This document shows positions 23,891 to 31,856 of a stretch of DNA of 64,000 nt, in pieces; within the stretch, counting starts at the first letter, position 1; each line of letters opens with the position of its first letter. The translations under genes were made by a program, and so were the position numbers. Source of the stretch: a virus; the IMG/VR virus record IMGVR_UViG_3300045283_000349, positions 1-64,000 of that record. One strand, written 5' to 3'. Below the pieces are notes generated by a model. That model made no database searches, was not told the origin of the DNA, and was given only the letters and a program-made list of their open reading frames with translations.

Positions 23891-23941
23891 CCTAAAGGTT
23901 TCGTTGACCTATTGAGCTATGGACCTGGGTACCCGTGGACC
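23891..23941 (-). promoter_or_regulatory. M2 array (5 octamers) joined to M1 motif copy 3
   Basis: On the minus strand, five 8-bp units (GGTCCACG, GGTACCCA, GGTCCATA, GCTCAATA, GGTCAACG) run straight into AAACCTTTAGG, sharing the M1 start. The G of M1 is 41 nt before the GTG start of baseplate J. This is the best preserved double element in the window. Confidence 0.65.
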
Positions 23942-23961
23942 GGGCGACACCAGGACCCGCA

Positions 23962-24600
23962 TCAGTAAGCGCACTCGTCGCAGCTCGCCACGCAGAGGAT
24001 CCGCGAGACGTCGTGATAGTCGGCCGTGTACGAGCCGGGCGGGCTGGCCTTGGTGCAACCGCTGGCCGGCTCAGGGGCAGCTTTCGAGCCAGTCGCGCAG
24101 GTGGCGCAGCGGCTGCCGTCCTTGCGCTGCCAGCGGAAGTAGCCGGGGACACCCAGGTCAGCAACGCCGCAGCTGCCCGTGAACTGGACCCCGTTTTCGC
24201 AGCCCGGGTAGACCACATGCGCGGGCGGGTCGGCGTCGACCATCACCACCGGCGGGGTGCCGCCGTCTGCGGCGCCGGCGTCCGCCGCGCCCGTTTGCCC
24301 GCCGGTGCCCGGCATCGCGTCCGGCGCGGCCGGCAGCGCGTCCGGGGCCGCTTCCCCGCCCTGGCCACCCTGCCCGCCCTCGCCCGCCTGCGCGCCGCCT
24401 GTGCCCGTTTCCGGGGGCGTGGCGACGGGATCCTTCATGACGACCGGCTTGCCCTTCTCGGGGTCCTTCTTCACGTCGGGCATCGCGCCAACGCCCGCGT
24501 CACTTTGCAGCTCGGCGACGGGCGCGGCGGCGTCCGTCGTGGACATGTCGCAGGCGGCGAAAAGCAGTGCGGCGAGGGCGATAATGCGGCTCTTGTTCAT
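23962..24600 (-). CDS. secreted lipoprotein with Gly/Pro/Ala linker
   Basis: A 212-residue protein with a classic lipoprotein signal: basic start, hydrophobic core and lipobox LFAAC (Cys17). A long low-complexity linker with Thr-Gly-Gly and Gly-Gln-Gly-Gly repeats follows (about 60-130), then a C-terminal domain with about eight cysteines, likely disulfide-bonded. Such architecture is common in myxobacterial lipoproteins. As a gene placed within the baseplate cluster it is probably a lysogenic conversion (moron) gene that alters the host surface, perhaps against superinfection. Confidence 0.75.
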   Translation of the reverse strand: MNKSRIIALAALLFAACDMSTTDAAAPVAELQSDAGVGAMPDVKKDPEKGKPVVMKDPVATPPETGTGGAQAGEGGQGGQGGEAAPDALPAAPDAMPGTGGQTGAADAGAADGGTPPVVMVDADPPAHVVYPGCENGVQFTGSCGVADLGVPGYFRWQRKDGSRCATCATGSKAAPEPASGCTKASPPGSYTADYHDVSRILCVASCDECAY

Positions 24601-24657
24601 GGGTTCGGCTCCGTACCCCTGAACAACGGCAGGACCATAACGAAGCTTGAGCCCCGG

Positions 24658-24681
24658 CTATAACCGGGGTTATAGTTAACC
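24658..24681. promoter_or_regulatory. operator of the toxin-antitoxin operon
   Basis: CTATAACC-GG-GGTTATAG is a perfect inverted repeat (24658-24675); a second one, GGTTA/TAACC, overlaps it (24668-24681). It ends just before ATG 24683. Antitoxins of this class usually repress their own operon by binding such sites. Confidence 0.6.
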
Positions 24682-24682
24682 C

Positions 24683-24913
24683 ATGTTGAACAAGCGTCTC
24701 ATCAAGGTGGGCCAGTCTCTCGCCCTCATCATCGACAAGCCGATCCTGGAACTCCTGGGCCTGAACGGCGAATCGGATCTGGAGATCACCACGGACGGCC
24801 GCGCGCTGAAGATCGTGCCCAAGGTTCGCCACGCGACCCGTGAGCAGCTGGAAGCGGCCATGCAGCAGGTCTTCACCGACCACGCCGAAACCTTCGCCAA
24901 GCTGGCCAAGTGA
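24683..24913 (+). CDS. AbrB/MazE-type antitoxin
   Basis: A 76-residue protein with an N-terminal SpoVT-AbrB swapped-hairpin domain (KRLIKVGQSLALIIDKPILELL, about 4-25) that binds DNA, and a helical C-terminus that likely wraps the toxin. It is followed by a Doc-type toxin with overlapping codons. Together they would keep the phage element in the cell population. Pairing of an AbrB antitoxin with Doc instead of Phd is a less usual combination. Confidence 0.8.
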   Translation: MLNKRLIKVGQSLALIIDKPILELLGLNGESDLEITTDGRALKIVPKVRHATREQLEAAMQQVFTDHAETFAKLAK

Positions 24914-25296
24914 TGACCGAGCCAGTCTTCCTCACGGTCGAAGACGTGGAGCTGATGCATGCGCGCGGCATCGCCCTTCATGGGGGCCAGCACGGCGTGC
25001 GCGATCGCGGGAGCCTCGAATCCGCGGTCGCCACGCCCCAGGCTGGCTTCGGCGGCGAGTACGCGCACCCCACGCTCTGGCTGATGGCCGCGGCGTACGC
25101 CTTCCACATCGCCGAAAACCAGGCCTTCCTCGACGGCAACAAGCGGGCCGGGCTGGCTGCCGCGCTCGCCTTTCTCAACGTCAACGGCCACCCGGTGCGA
25201 ACCACCACCGGCCTGTACGAGGCCATGATCGCGATCAGCGCGCGCAAGCTCGACAAGGTCGGGCTGGCCGCCCTGCTCGAATCGCTGGCCAGTTAG
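24913..25296 (+). CDS. doc: Doc-type toxin (Fic fold)
   Basis: A 127-residue Fic-fold protein. Its signature HIAENQAFLDGNKR near residues 65-79 is the Doc version of the Fic motif; Doc is known to phosphorylate and inactivate EF-Tu. The start is ATG 24913, sharing a base with the antitoxin stop (TGATG); a GTG one codon earlier is possible. Convergent with the next gene, stops overlapping by 4 bases. Confidence 0.87.
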   Translation: MTEPVFLTVEDVELMHARGIALHGGQHGVRDRGSLESAVATPQAGFGGEYAHPTLWLMAAAYAFHIAENQAFLDGNKRAGLAAALAFLNVNGHPVRTTTGLYEAMIAISARKLDKVGLAALLESLAS

Positions 25297-26816
25297 GCCG
25301 CGTCGAGCAGGCCGAGGATCTCGACGGTCACGGCCGAGATGCCCAGCACCAGCGTGAAGGGCCCGGCCGCGGTCGTGCCCCGGATCGTCACCTTCATCGT
25401 CTCGGACGACCGCACGAACAGGACGTCCGCCGTGATGGCCTGCACGCGCTCGTCCTTGGCGCACTCGGCGGCGATCTCGTCGGGCAGCACCGCCATCTGC
25501 GAGTCGGTGACGCCCGCGTTCAGGTAGTCCCGCAGGTCGAAGCCGTAGCTCGGATCGTAGAACAGCCTGCCCCGCGGCGTGATCAACCGGCGGGCCAGCG
25601 CCATGCCGAGATTCTGCAGGCCCGACGCCAGCGCGAAGGTCGGGGTGATGTCGGTCACGCCGGCGAAGTCCACGCCTAGGTCCACGCGAGCGTCCGGCGT
25701 CCGGCCCGACAGCGGCGCCACATAGGTGGGCGTCACCACCGGCGGCGCGGGGGGATAGACCGGCAAGGCCGGGCAAGCGGCGCAGCCTGGGAACACGTAG
25801 ATCGGCACGTCGGTCCCGCTCGTGGTACTGCCGTCCCAGGGCACGAGGAGCCCAAACTGATCGGCGGGCCCGTACTTGAACGACTTCTTGCCGTCGCGGG
25901 TTGCGAAGTCGCTGGAGGCCGGCGCGGTGGCGCTGCAGATGTAGACGTCGGGCATCCAGTAGCGGGCGTCGTGCGTGGTCAGCGAGCGCAGCCCGATCTT
26001 GTGCACCGGGTAGGCCGCCCGCCACGGGTCCAGCCGGTTGAGCCAGAGGCTCGCGTGATCGATGTCCATCGACCGGTGCTCTTGCAGCGTCCCGTCCTGC
26101 AGCCGGCCCACGCAGCTGCCGTTCGTACCGGTGAAGAGAAACGGCGTCGCGCCGAAGGTCTGGTTGTTGCCGATGAAGGCGAGGTAGGGGTTGAGGTCGG
26201 CGGCGTGCGGCAGCTCGAGCGGGAAATAGCCCAGCAGCAGGCCGTCGGCGGTCAGGTCGGGCGTGGTGTCTCGATAGACGCCGCTGTAAAAGCCGCGGCC
26301 ATCCTTGCGCACAGCCAGATAGAAGTACTCGTTCGACGTCGACTGCGGCGTGAAGGTGACGCCGGCCGTGTTCAGCTCCCGCGCCGCGGTCGGTGACGAG
26401 GTGACGTCCGTGGGCCGCGTGGCGGTCCCAGTGCCCCCGCCGCGCCAGGCGCCGCCGGTCTCAAACTTGTTGAGGGCGAACACGACCGTGATCACGGACA
26501 CGGGCCCGCTGCTAGTGCCGAGCAGGAAGCAGACCTGGTGCCCGGTCGCGATGTTCTCGGCCACGGCCCAAATCGGGTTACCCGCGCCGGCGACCTCGGT
26601 CTGCAGTTTGCCGGTCAGATAGTCGACGCCGTCGGGGGTCGCGCTGTAGGCCGCGCCCAGGGTGCCGTTGCGGGAGGTGCCGCGCACGCGCCACGGGCTC
26701 ACCGGGTCAGCGAGCAGCCCGCTCCACATGGCCAGGAACCAGTTCCAGCGCAGGATCGTCGCGGATGCGCCCGTGATCGATTGCTTGGGCGTGATGGTGT
26801 AGTCAGTGTTGGCCAT
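25293..26816 (-). CDS. gp25-like baseplate protein fused to a large N-terminal domain
   Basis: A 507-residue protein. Only the last about 130 residues (TFALASGLQNLGMALARRL, then YDPSYGFDLRDYL and IAAECAKDERV) match gp25/GPW/Mu gp46 baseplate wedge proteins, which are normally about 110-150 residues. The first 370 residues form a beta-rich region with a Cys-Pro pair and a proline linker, of unknown type. The fusion may put a decorating or receptor-binding domain on the wedge. It begins the baseplate group in transcription order after the 75-residue gene. Confidence 0.7.
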   Translation of the reverse strand: MANTDYTITPKQSITGASATILRWNWFLAMWSGLLADPVSPWRVRGTSRNGTLGAAYSATPDGVDYLTGKLQTEVAGAGNPIWAVAENIATGHQVCFLLGTSSGPVSVITVVFALNKFETGGAWRGGGTGTATRPTDVTSSPTAARELNTAGVTFTPQSTSNEYFYLAVRKDGRGFYSGVYRDTTPDLTADGLLLGYFPLELPHAADLNPYLAFIGNNQTFGATPFLFTGTNGSCVGRLQDGTLQEHRSMDIDHASLWLNRLDPWRAAYPVHKIGLRSLTTHDARYWMPDVYICSATAPASSDFATRDGKKSFKYGPADQFGLLVPWDGSTTSGTDVPIYVFPGCAACPALPVYPPAPPVVTPTYVAPLSGRTPDARVDLGVDFAGVTDITPTFALASGLQNLGMALARRLITPRGRLFYDPSYGFDLRDYLNAGVTDSQMAVLPDEIAAECAKDERVQAITADVLFVRSSETMKVTIRGTTAAGPFTLVLGISAVTVEILGLLDAA

Positions 26817-27043
26817 CAGCTGATGGTTCCCGTGGCCGCGCCGGTGACAGGCCCGCCCGCAGTGCCTGGTGGGGCCAGCAGCCCGGCGGGGTTCACGGTG
26901 ACGACCCCCGCGGTTGTGAGGTGCTGGATCACGGCATCGGCCAGGGCCTCGAACGTCTTGGCCCTATCGGCTTTGTCCTCATTGCTGAGGGCGTCCATTT
27001 TGGAATGCATCAAGGCGCCGAGGACGGTCTTGCTCAGAGCCAT
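26816..27043 (-). CDS. small conserved tail-region protein
   Basis: A 75-residue protein: helical first half (MALSKTVLGALMHSKMDALS) and a Gly/Thr/Pro-rich tail. I recognise the type from tail clusters of contractile phages but no role is established. It shares a base with the next stop. Confidence 0.6.
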   Translation of the reverse strand: MALSKTVLGALMHSKMDALSNEDKADRAKTFEALADAVIQHLTTAGVVTVNPAGLLAPPGTAGGPVTGAATGTIS

Positions 27044-27047
27044 GGCA

Positions 27048-27509
27048 TCACTTCGCGTAGACCTTTGCGGCCAGGTTGCCGGCCACGTAGTGGGGCGCGC
27101 CCGTGAACTGGCAGGGCGTCCGCCCGACCACCAGCTGATCGAGCAACGGCTGCAGGTCCTCGGCCCCCAGCTCGATCTTCGCCGCCGTGATGCTGATCGT
27201 GAACACCTCTGCCCCCTTCTGGAAAAGGAAAGCATAGGCGCGCTGCGGATCCCCGTTTCTCCAGCCCACCATCACCATCGCCCCGGCCGGGATCGCGACC
27301 GTCGCCCCGGGGATTCCGAGGTCGAGGGGCACCTGCGCCATGGCCGACGGCAGGCGCGAATCCTCGGGGGCCACGTCGACCGTGCTCCGGTCAGCCGACT
27401 GCACCACGACCTTGGCGCTGTAGTATGCGAAGTAGTCAACGGTCGGTCTGCTGCTGCGGACGATCGCGAACAGCGCCTTCTTCATCGCGTCGGCCGCGGC
27501 CGAGGTCAT
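27048..27509 (-). CDS. baseplate spike / gp45-like assembly protein
   Basis: A 153-residue protein starting MTSAAADAMK (this ATG makes the ATGA overlap; an ATG at 27518 is possible). The middle part (VVVQSADRSTVDVAP, a Leu-Gly-Ile-Pro-Gly turn, then MVMVGWRNGDPQRAYAF) looks like the OB fold of spike proteins such as P2 gpV and Mu gp45. The C-terminus is a beta region with no obvious metal-binding tip. It would form the central puncturing device under the hub. Confidence 0.65.
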   Translation of the reverse strand: MTSAAADAMKKALFAIVRSSRPTVDYFAYYSAKVVVQSADRSTVDVAPEDSRLPSAMAQVPLDLGIPGATVAIPAGAMVMVGWRNGDPQRAYAFLFQKGAEVFTISITAAKIELGAEDLQPLLDQLVVGRTPCQFTGAPHYVAGNLAAKVYAK

Positions 27510-28165
27510 GCCAGCCATGCCGTCGCCCTCGCGCCTTCGCGGCCGATCCGGTGCTCGACGTAGTCGATCCGGTCATCGCCCAGGACCGTCGCCGGCAGCA
27601 GCGCGGGGCTGTTCAGGCCCAGCTCGAGGCGCCCCTCCCGCGGCATCCGGTCAAGTTCCCGCCACTCGCTGAGCGTCGAGTCGGGCCAGGTCTCGGCGCC
27701 GATCCAAAGTGTCCCGTCCGGCAGGAACCGCCAGGCCGTGCCGGCTGGCATCCCCGTCCCGACCAGGGCCGCCAGGGCCTCGCCCACCGGCATGCGCAGC
27801 GTGGTCCAGCCCGCGAGCGGCCGGCTCAGCAGGGCAGGATCGATCGTGGACGACAGGGTCTCGCCTGCCGACGCGACGAGGTCAGTCAGCACGGTGCGCA
27901 CGGTCCCGCCGCCGTAGTGCTTGGGCGCCGTCTCCTTGCCGAGGCCGGCCTGGCCGGCAACGATGCGCGTGCACAGATAGCCGTAGGCCATGGTGCCGGC
28001 CACCACGGTGCCGACCAGGGTCGGACCCTCGGCGATCTCGATCGAGATGGAGCCCTTGATGTCGATGGTGGCGTCCAGCTCGAGGTCGGCCGCCCAGACA
28101 CCCACCCGCGGCAGCAGGATGTTCCCGCCCCGGACCGCGTAGCCCCCGGCCGTGAGCAGCGCCAT
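27506..28165 (-). CDS. baseplate hub protein (gpD/gp27-like)
   Basis: A 219-residue beta-rich protein ahead of the spike gene. The order hub then spike and the general length agree with the N-terminal hub half of P2 gpD-type or VgrG-type proteins. Sequence motifs are weak, so the assignment is mostly from position. Confidence 0.55.
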   Translation of the reverse strand: MALLTAGGYAVRGGNILLPRVGVWAADLELDATIDIKGSISIEIAEGPTLVGTVVAGTMAYGYLCTRIVAGQAGLGKETAPKHYGGGTVRTVLTDLVASAGETLSSTIDPALLSRPLAGWTTLRMPVGEALAALVGTGMPAGTAWRFLPDGTLWIGAETWPDSTLSEWRELDRMPREGRLELGLNSPALLPATVLGDDRIDYVEHRIGREGARATAWLA

Positions 28166-28873
28166 CTAGTCCGCCCCCTGGCGGCCCGCGGGCAGGGATC
28201 CCTGCGTCGTGCCCGACGTCGTGCTCTGCCCCGGGCTCTTGCCCGCCTGGTTGACGGTGGCCGCAGGCAAGGTGTGCGTCGGCTTCAGCAGAGGCTCGTC
28301 GCCCTTGACTACCTTGGTTTTGCCGCTCTTGGGAGACGGCACGAATTCGAGGCACTTGATGTTGACGATCCGGCTCTGCGGCGCCGGGCCCGGCTTGGGC
28401 AGCGAGCGGCCGGTGATGACGACCAGGTTGATCTTCGCCTCCTGCAAGGTCGGGTGCCCGATCGTGACCGCCCTCTGCTCGGCCAGCGCGGCGCCCTTGG
28501 CGATCTGGCTGCGCTCGGCGCCCGTCTTGTCGATCGAGCTGAAGAACTGCACGCCGCGCTCGGAGAAGCCCGACGAGATCTTGCCTGGCCTGGTCCAGAC
28601 CAGATCCATCACCTGTTGGAACACGGCCCATTGCTCCTCGGTCCACATGAGGACCTCGATATCGATGGGCCCGGGCAGGTAACCCTGCAGGATGATGGCC
28701 GCGCCGTCCCGGCCGGGGGCCTTCTCACGGCCATACTCCAGCGTCGGCAGCGCCTCGACCGAGCACTTGCCCGGCAGCTTCCTGCCGCCCAGGACAACGA
28801 GATCGTGGGGGTTGGGTGCGTACAGCGGCCCCTCGTAGCCCTGGGTTCCGCGGCCCCAGAATGTGGCGGCCAC
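28166..28873 (-). CDS. tail protein, LysM/Afp7-like linker candidate
   Basis: A 235-residue protein. The first 170 residues form a beta-rich domain with Pro-Gly turns, then VKGDEPLLKPTH resembles a short LysM-like or linker segment and the tail is Ser/Thr/Gly-rich. Its position between a tube-like and a hub-like gene is where contractile particles encode the LysM protein that joins tube initiator and hub (Afp7 type). Confidence 0.5.
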   Translation of the reverse strand: MAATFWGRGTQGYEGPLYAPNPHDLVVLGGRKLPGKCSVEALPTLEYGREKAPGRDGAAIILQGYLPGPIDIEVLMWTEEQWAVFQQVMDLVWTRPGKISSGFSERGVQFFSSIDKTGAERSQIAKGAALAEQRAVTIGHPTLQEAKINLVVITGRSLPKPGPAPQSRIVNIKCLEFVPSPKSGKTKVVKGDEPLLKPTHTLPAATVNQAGKSPGQSTTSGTTQGSLPAGRQGAD

Positions 28874-29413
28874 CTACGGCACCTCTTGTAGGTTGGAGGG
28901 CAAGATGTCGGGCCGCCAATCGATGGTCAGCTCGGAGTTTTCACCACCCTCGATCTCGGCCGTGCCGTAGATGATCGTGGTCGGATCCAAGGTGACCCGC
29001 ACCTTGTTGGCCTCGTTGCCGTCCTGGCCGCTGAAGTCGATGTCGGTGATGCGGCAGCCTCGGATCACATGGGTCGTCACACCCTCGGGCGCGGCCGTCT
29101 TGGTCGATGCCGACTCGTACATGAGCGGCTCGGCGAAGGCGACCTGGATGTCGAACGGGATGAGCCCGAAGCCGGGGCCCAACGTCTCGAGCAAGGCCTG
29201 AAACTCGTGTTGCAACATGTCGATGTCGCAGCGGTGATCGGCATCGCCCGGCGTCCGCCCCAGCTTCTCCGCGTCGGTGCCGCGGATGATCCCGGGCTTG
29301 AGGCTCGAGCCGTAGGCGATGCGGGTGATGCCGAGAAAGAGGCGGTTGTTCGCGGTCAGATCGATGCTCGCGAAGCTGTACCGGTGGCCGTTGATGAGCG
29401 CGCTGTCCGCCAT
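28874..29413 (-). CDS. tail tube-like protein, probable tube initiator
   Basis: A 179-residue protein. Its pattern (ING-YSFASIDL, GT-AEKLGRT, PFDIQVAFAEP, IRGCRITDIDF, KVRVTL) lines up along its whole length with the tail tube protein at 31857-32336, which has QGNFYSFASIE, GTRSQKLGTT, FPVVVQFAEA, LLGCRIVKADY and KVSLTL. A second tube-fold protein placed after the tape measure is expected to be the tube initiator sitting on the hub. Confidence 0.65.
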   Translation of the reverse strand: MADSALINGHRYSFASIDLTANNRLFLGITRIAYGSSLKPGIIRGTDAEKLGRTPGDADHRCDIDMLQHEFQALLETLGPGFGLIPFDIQVAFAEPLMYESASTKTAAPEGVTTHVIRGCRITDIDFSGQDGNEANKVRVTLDPTTIIYGTAEIEGGENSELTIDWRPDILPSNLQEVP

Positions 29414-29417
29414 GACG

Positions 29418-31280
29418 TCACGTCGTCCCGGTCTCGAGCGCGATCCTGGTGAAGGCGCTTTGCAGCTGCCCCGGCAGGAGATCCTTGATCATGTCGGCGA
29501 TCTCCTGGGCTGCCGCCTCGCCGCCGGCGCCGCTGTAGTTGATCGTGATCGGCGCGCTGACGCTGACCGCCCCGACCGTCCCGCCGGCACCGCGCTTGGC
29601 GTTGCGGATGTCCTGTGACGGTGCGGGGATCGCTCGGGCCGTGGCATCAGCAACACGCCCGCCCATGCCCTCGATGCCTGCCGCAAACCCCTCGCCACTC
29701 ATCCGGCCATAGCGCTCGAACACCTTCGAGGGCGAGTGCATCTCGAGGACGGCTGGGGGGATCGCCTTGAGGTCCTCCATCATGTTGAAGAGCGCCGCCG
29801 GCGCCTTTCCGCCGGCGATGCCGTCCGCGACGCCCTGGTCGATGCCGCTACCGAACCGGTTCACGTCGGGCAGCAGTGAATCCAGCGCGTTCATCATCAG
29901 CTGCACCGACGGCGGTAAAAAGCTGTTGGTCGAGACGCCCGCGGCCAGGCCGCCTGGCGGCCTGCTCTTCACCACGTGCGGCGCCATGGCGATGCTCATG
30001 GCGTTCTTGGGATTGAAGACATCCTCGACGAATCCGGTCTGGCCCGCGCGCGAGGCGGCGCCCGCCGTTGGTCCTCCCACCTCCTTCTTGCCGCCGGGCA
30101 GCTTGCCCAGGAACTCCAGGAACGCGACCCCCGCCTTCGTCGTCCCTTCGATGAGCCCGGGCAGCTTGGTGAAAAGATTGATCAGCGAATCGGACAGACC
30201 CTTGATGTCGATCGCCGCCAGCGACTTCGCCACGCTCTGGAGCATCTGATCGAGCGAGTCGACGATCCGCTTGCCGTTGGGGCTATCGGGATCGAGCATG
30301 TCGGCGATGCGGCCAAAGGCGTTGCCCAGCTCGGTCACGCCCTTCGAATCAGCTAGGCCTTTGAAAAGCTCCTCTTTGGAGCCCAAGAGTCGGTCGAGCT
30401 GGGCCATCGGCGTCTTGCCCATTGCATCGGCCGTCGCTCCAGCCTGAGCACCTTTCGTGACCTTTTTCAGTGTGCGCTGGATGGCTCCGAAGATCAGGTC
30501 TGGCTTCACCCCGCCCTCGGGACCCATCTCCACGCGCTTCTGCGCCTCCAGTGAGCTGACGCCCATGTGCTTGGCGATGTCGCCGAAAAAATCCTTGTCG
30601 CTGACGCCCACGCCTCGGAGCAGCCTGTTGTCAAAACCGCCCTTTCGCTGCGCCCTCGCCAGTTCGGCACCGACCTCCAAAGCCTTGGAGGTCTTGGCCG
30701 CCCTGTCAGGCAGACCAGGAGTGAGCGCAGTGATATCCGCGGCGATCGCGAAAGCTTTGTCGAGCTTGTCGACCGCCATCCCGGCCCGCAGCAGACCGGC
30801 CGCCATGCCTGTAAACGCCTCGTCCTCAATGCCTGTGGCGGAGCGCATGGCATCCGCGAGCGCCTGAATCCGTTTGGCGTCGGCGGGTCCGGCTATCGTC
30901 GACAGGATCCGGTTCGTCTCGCTGGCGATGCTCGACAGCTTGATCATGTCGACGCCTAGGTCGATGGCGCCGCGGCCCATAGCCTTGAGGCCTTCGAACG
31001 TTGCGAACCCCAGGAACGAGGAGCCAGCGTCGCGGAAGAAGGTCCCGACCTGCCGGCCCAAGGCGCCCAAAACCTTCCCCATCCCGGTGCCCATGGCATC
31101 GACCGCCTTGTTGGCGCCGGCCGCCGCAATGGGCAGGGCGTTGAACGCCCGCAGGGTCATCTTCATGCCCGGATCGATCTTGACCAGCTGCTTGGTGATG
31201 CTGTTGAGCACCTTGTCCAGCGCCGGCAACGAGCCGAGCTTGGCGTCGAGAGCGAGGATGAATTTTAGCGGGGCGGCCAT
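29418..31280 (-). CDS. tail tape measure protein
   Basis: A 620-residue protein with long helical and hydrophobic stretches and the typical C-terminal SPSKVFERYGRMSGEGFAAGI signature near 520. Tape measures set tail length; at about 0.15 nm per residue this length suggests a tail near 90 nm. A perfect AAAGGAGG ribosome-binding site precedes its ATG. It follows the frameshifted chaperone gene, as is usual. Confidence 0.9.
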   Translation of the reverse strand: MAAPLKFILALDAKLGSLPALDKVLNSITKQLVKIDPGMKMTLRAFNALPIAAAGANKAVDAMGTGMGKVLGALGRQVGTFFRDAGSSFLGFATFEGLKAMGRGAIDLGVDMIKLSSIASETNRILSTIAGPADAKRIQALADAMRSATGIEDEAFTGMAAGLLRAGMAVDKLDKAFAIAADITALTPGLPDRAAKTSKALEVGAELARAQRKGGFDNRLLRGVGVSDKDFFGDIAKHMGVSSLEAQKRVEMGPEGGVKPDLIFGAIQRTLKKVTKGAQAGATADAMGKTPMAQLDRLLGSKEELFKGLADSKGVTELGNAFGRIADMLDPDSPNGKRIVDSLDQMLQSVAKSLAAIDIKGLSDSLINLFTKLPGLIEGTTKAGVAFLEFLGKLPGGKKEVGGPTAGAASRAGQTGFVEDVFNPKNAMSIAMAPHVVKSRPPGGLAAGVSTNSFLPPSVQLMMNALDSLLPDVNRFGSGIDQGVADGIAGGKAPAALFNMMEDLKAIPPAVLEMHSPSKVFERYGRMSGEGFAAGIEGMGGRVADATARAIPAPSQDIRNAKRGAGGTVGAVSVSAPITINYSGAGGEAAAQEIADMIKDLLPGQLQSAFTRIALETGTT

Positions 31281-31284
31281 CTGC

Positions 31285-31853
31285 TCACGAGCCTCCTTTC
31301 AGGAACCGGCGCACGCCGCGCAGGCAATCGATGAGGTCTCCCACCACCAGCTCGCCAACCTCCGCTAGGTCGCTTTCCTCGTTGTGCAGGACCCATCGCA
31401 GCCAGGCCGTCACGGCCTCCCCGGTTTCGCGCAGGTCGGCGCGCGACCGTTGGAGACCGGCTACAATTTTTTTTCGGTGGCCTCTTGCCCCGAGCCGGAC
31501 CAGCCGGCCAGCTTGTCGCCCCAGACCTCGGCCCAGCCAGGCCGCCGCTCGAGCATGGCGCTCAGCTCGGCGGTGGGCGGATGCACGCAGCAGCCGAACA
31601 CCAGGGTCTCGAGCGCCATGGCCCGCTGGTTGGGGTCCACGACCATGGACCGGAAGCGCTTGTACTCGCCCCGGCTGGGGGCCTTGCAGATGATGGCACC
31701 GCCCTCCTCGGTCACGATCTGGCGCAGCTCGGTGGTGGGGAAGCGAGCCTTGACCGCTTCGATCACCTCCGGCGGGAACGCGGTCGGGATCAGATCGGTC
31801 ACATCGTCTTGGGCTCGGCGTGCCGCAAGTTCATCCATGGTCCTGTCCTCCAT
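31285..31853 (-). CDS. tail assembly chaperone, -1 frameshift product (gpGT-like)
   Basis: If ribosomes slip -1 on the A-AAA-AAA heptamer at 31467-31473, the chaperone gains 60 residues (IVAGLQRSRADLRE onward, ending FLKGGS) and the product is 189 residues. The added part is helical and ends just before the tape measure gene. Lambda and many phages use this device to make G and GT in fixed ratio. A short stem, GGTCG/CGACC, lies downstream of the slippery site. Confidence 0.7.
31461..31853 (-). CDS. tail assembly chaperone (gpG-like)
   Basis: A 130-residue protein starting MEDRTMDELAARR. It lies between the tail tube and tape measure genes and ends EATEKKL at a run of eight A residues, the hallmark place and form of tail chaperone gene pairs. 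Such proteins coat the tape measure while the tail is built. It has no other recognisable motif. Confidence 0.75.
   Translation of the reverse strand: MEDRTMDELAARRAQDDVTDLIPTAFPPEVIEAVKARFPTTELRQIVTEEGGAIICKAPSRGEYKRFRSMVVDPNQRAMALETLVFGCCVHPPTAELSAMLERRPGWAEVWGDKLAGWSGSGQEATEKKL
31467..31473 (-). promoter_or_regulatory. programmed -1 frameshift slippery site
   Basis: A AAA AAA read in the zero frame (GAA AAA AAA TTG TAG), with the stop two codons later. The -1 frame stays open for 60 codons. This is a canonical slippery heptamer. Confidence 0.7.
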
Positions 31854-31856
31854 TGT

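Noticed and set aside
24886-24898. M1-like sequence CGAAACCTTCGCC
   Set aside because: It lies inside the antitoxin coding sequence, lacks the last part of the motif and is 26 nt from the toxin start, not about 42.
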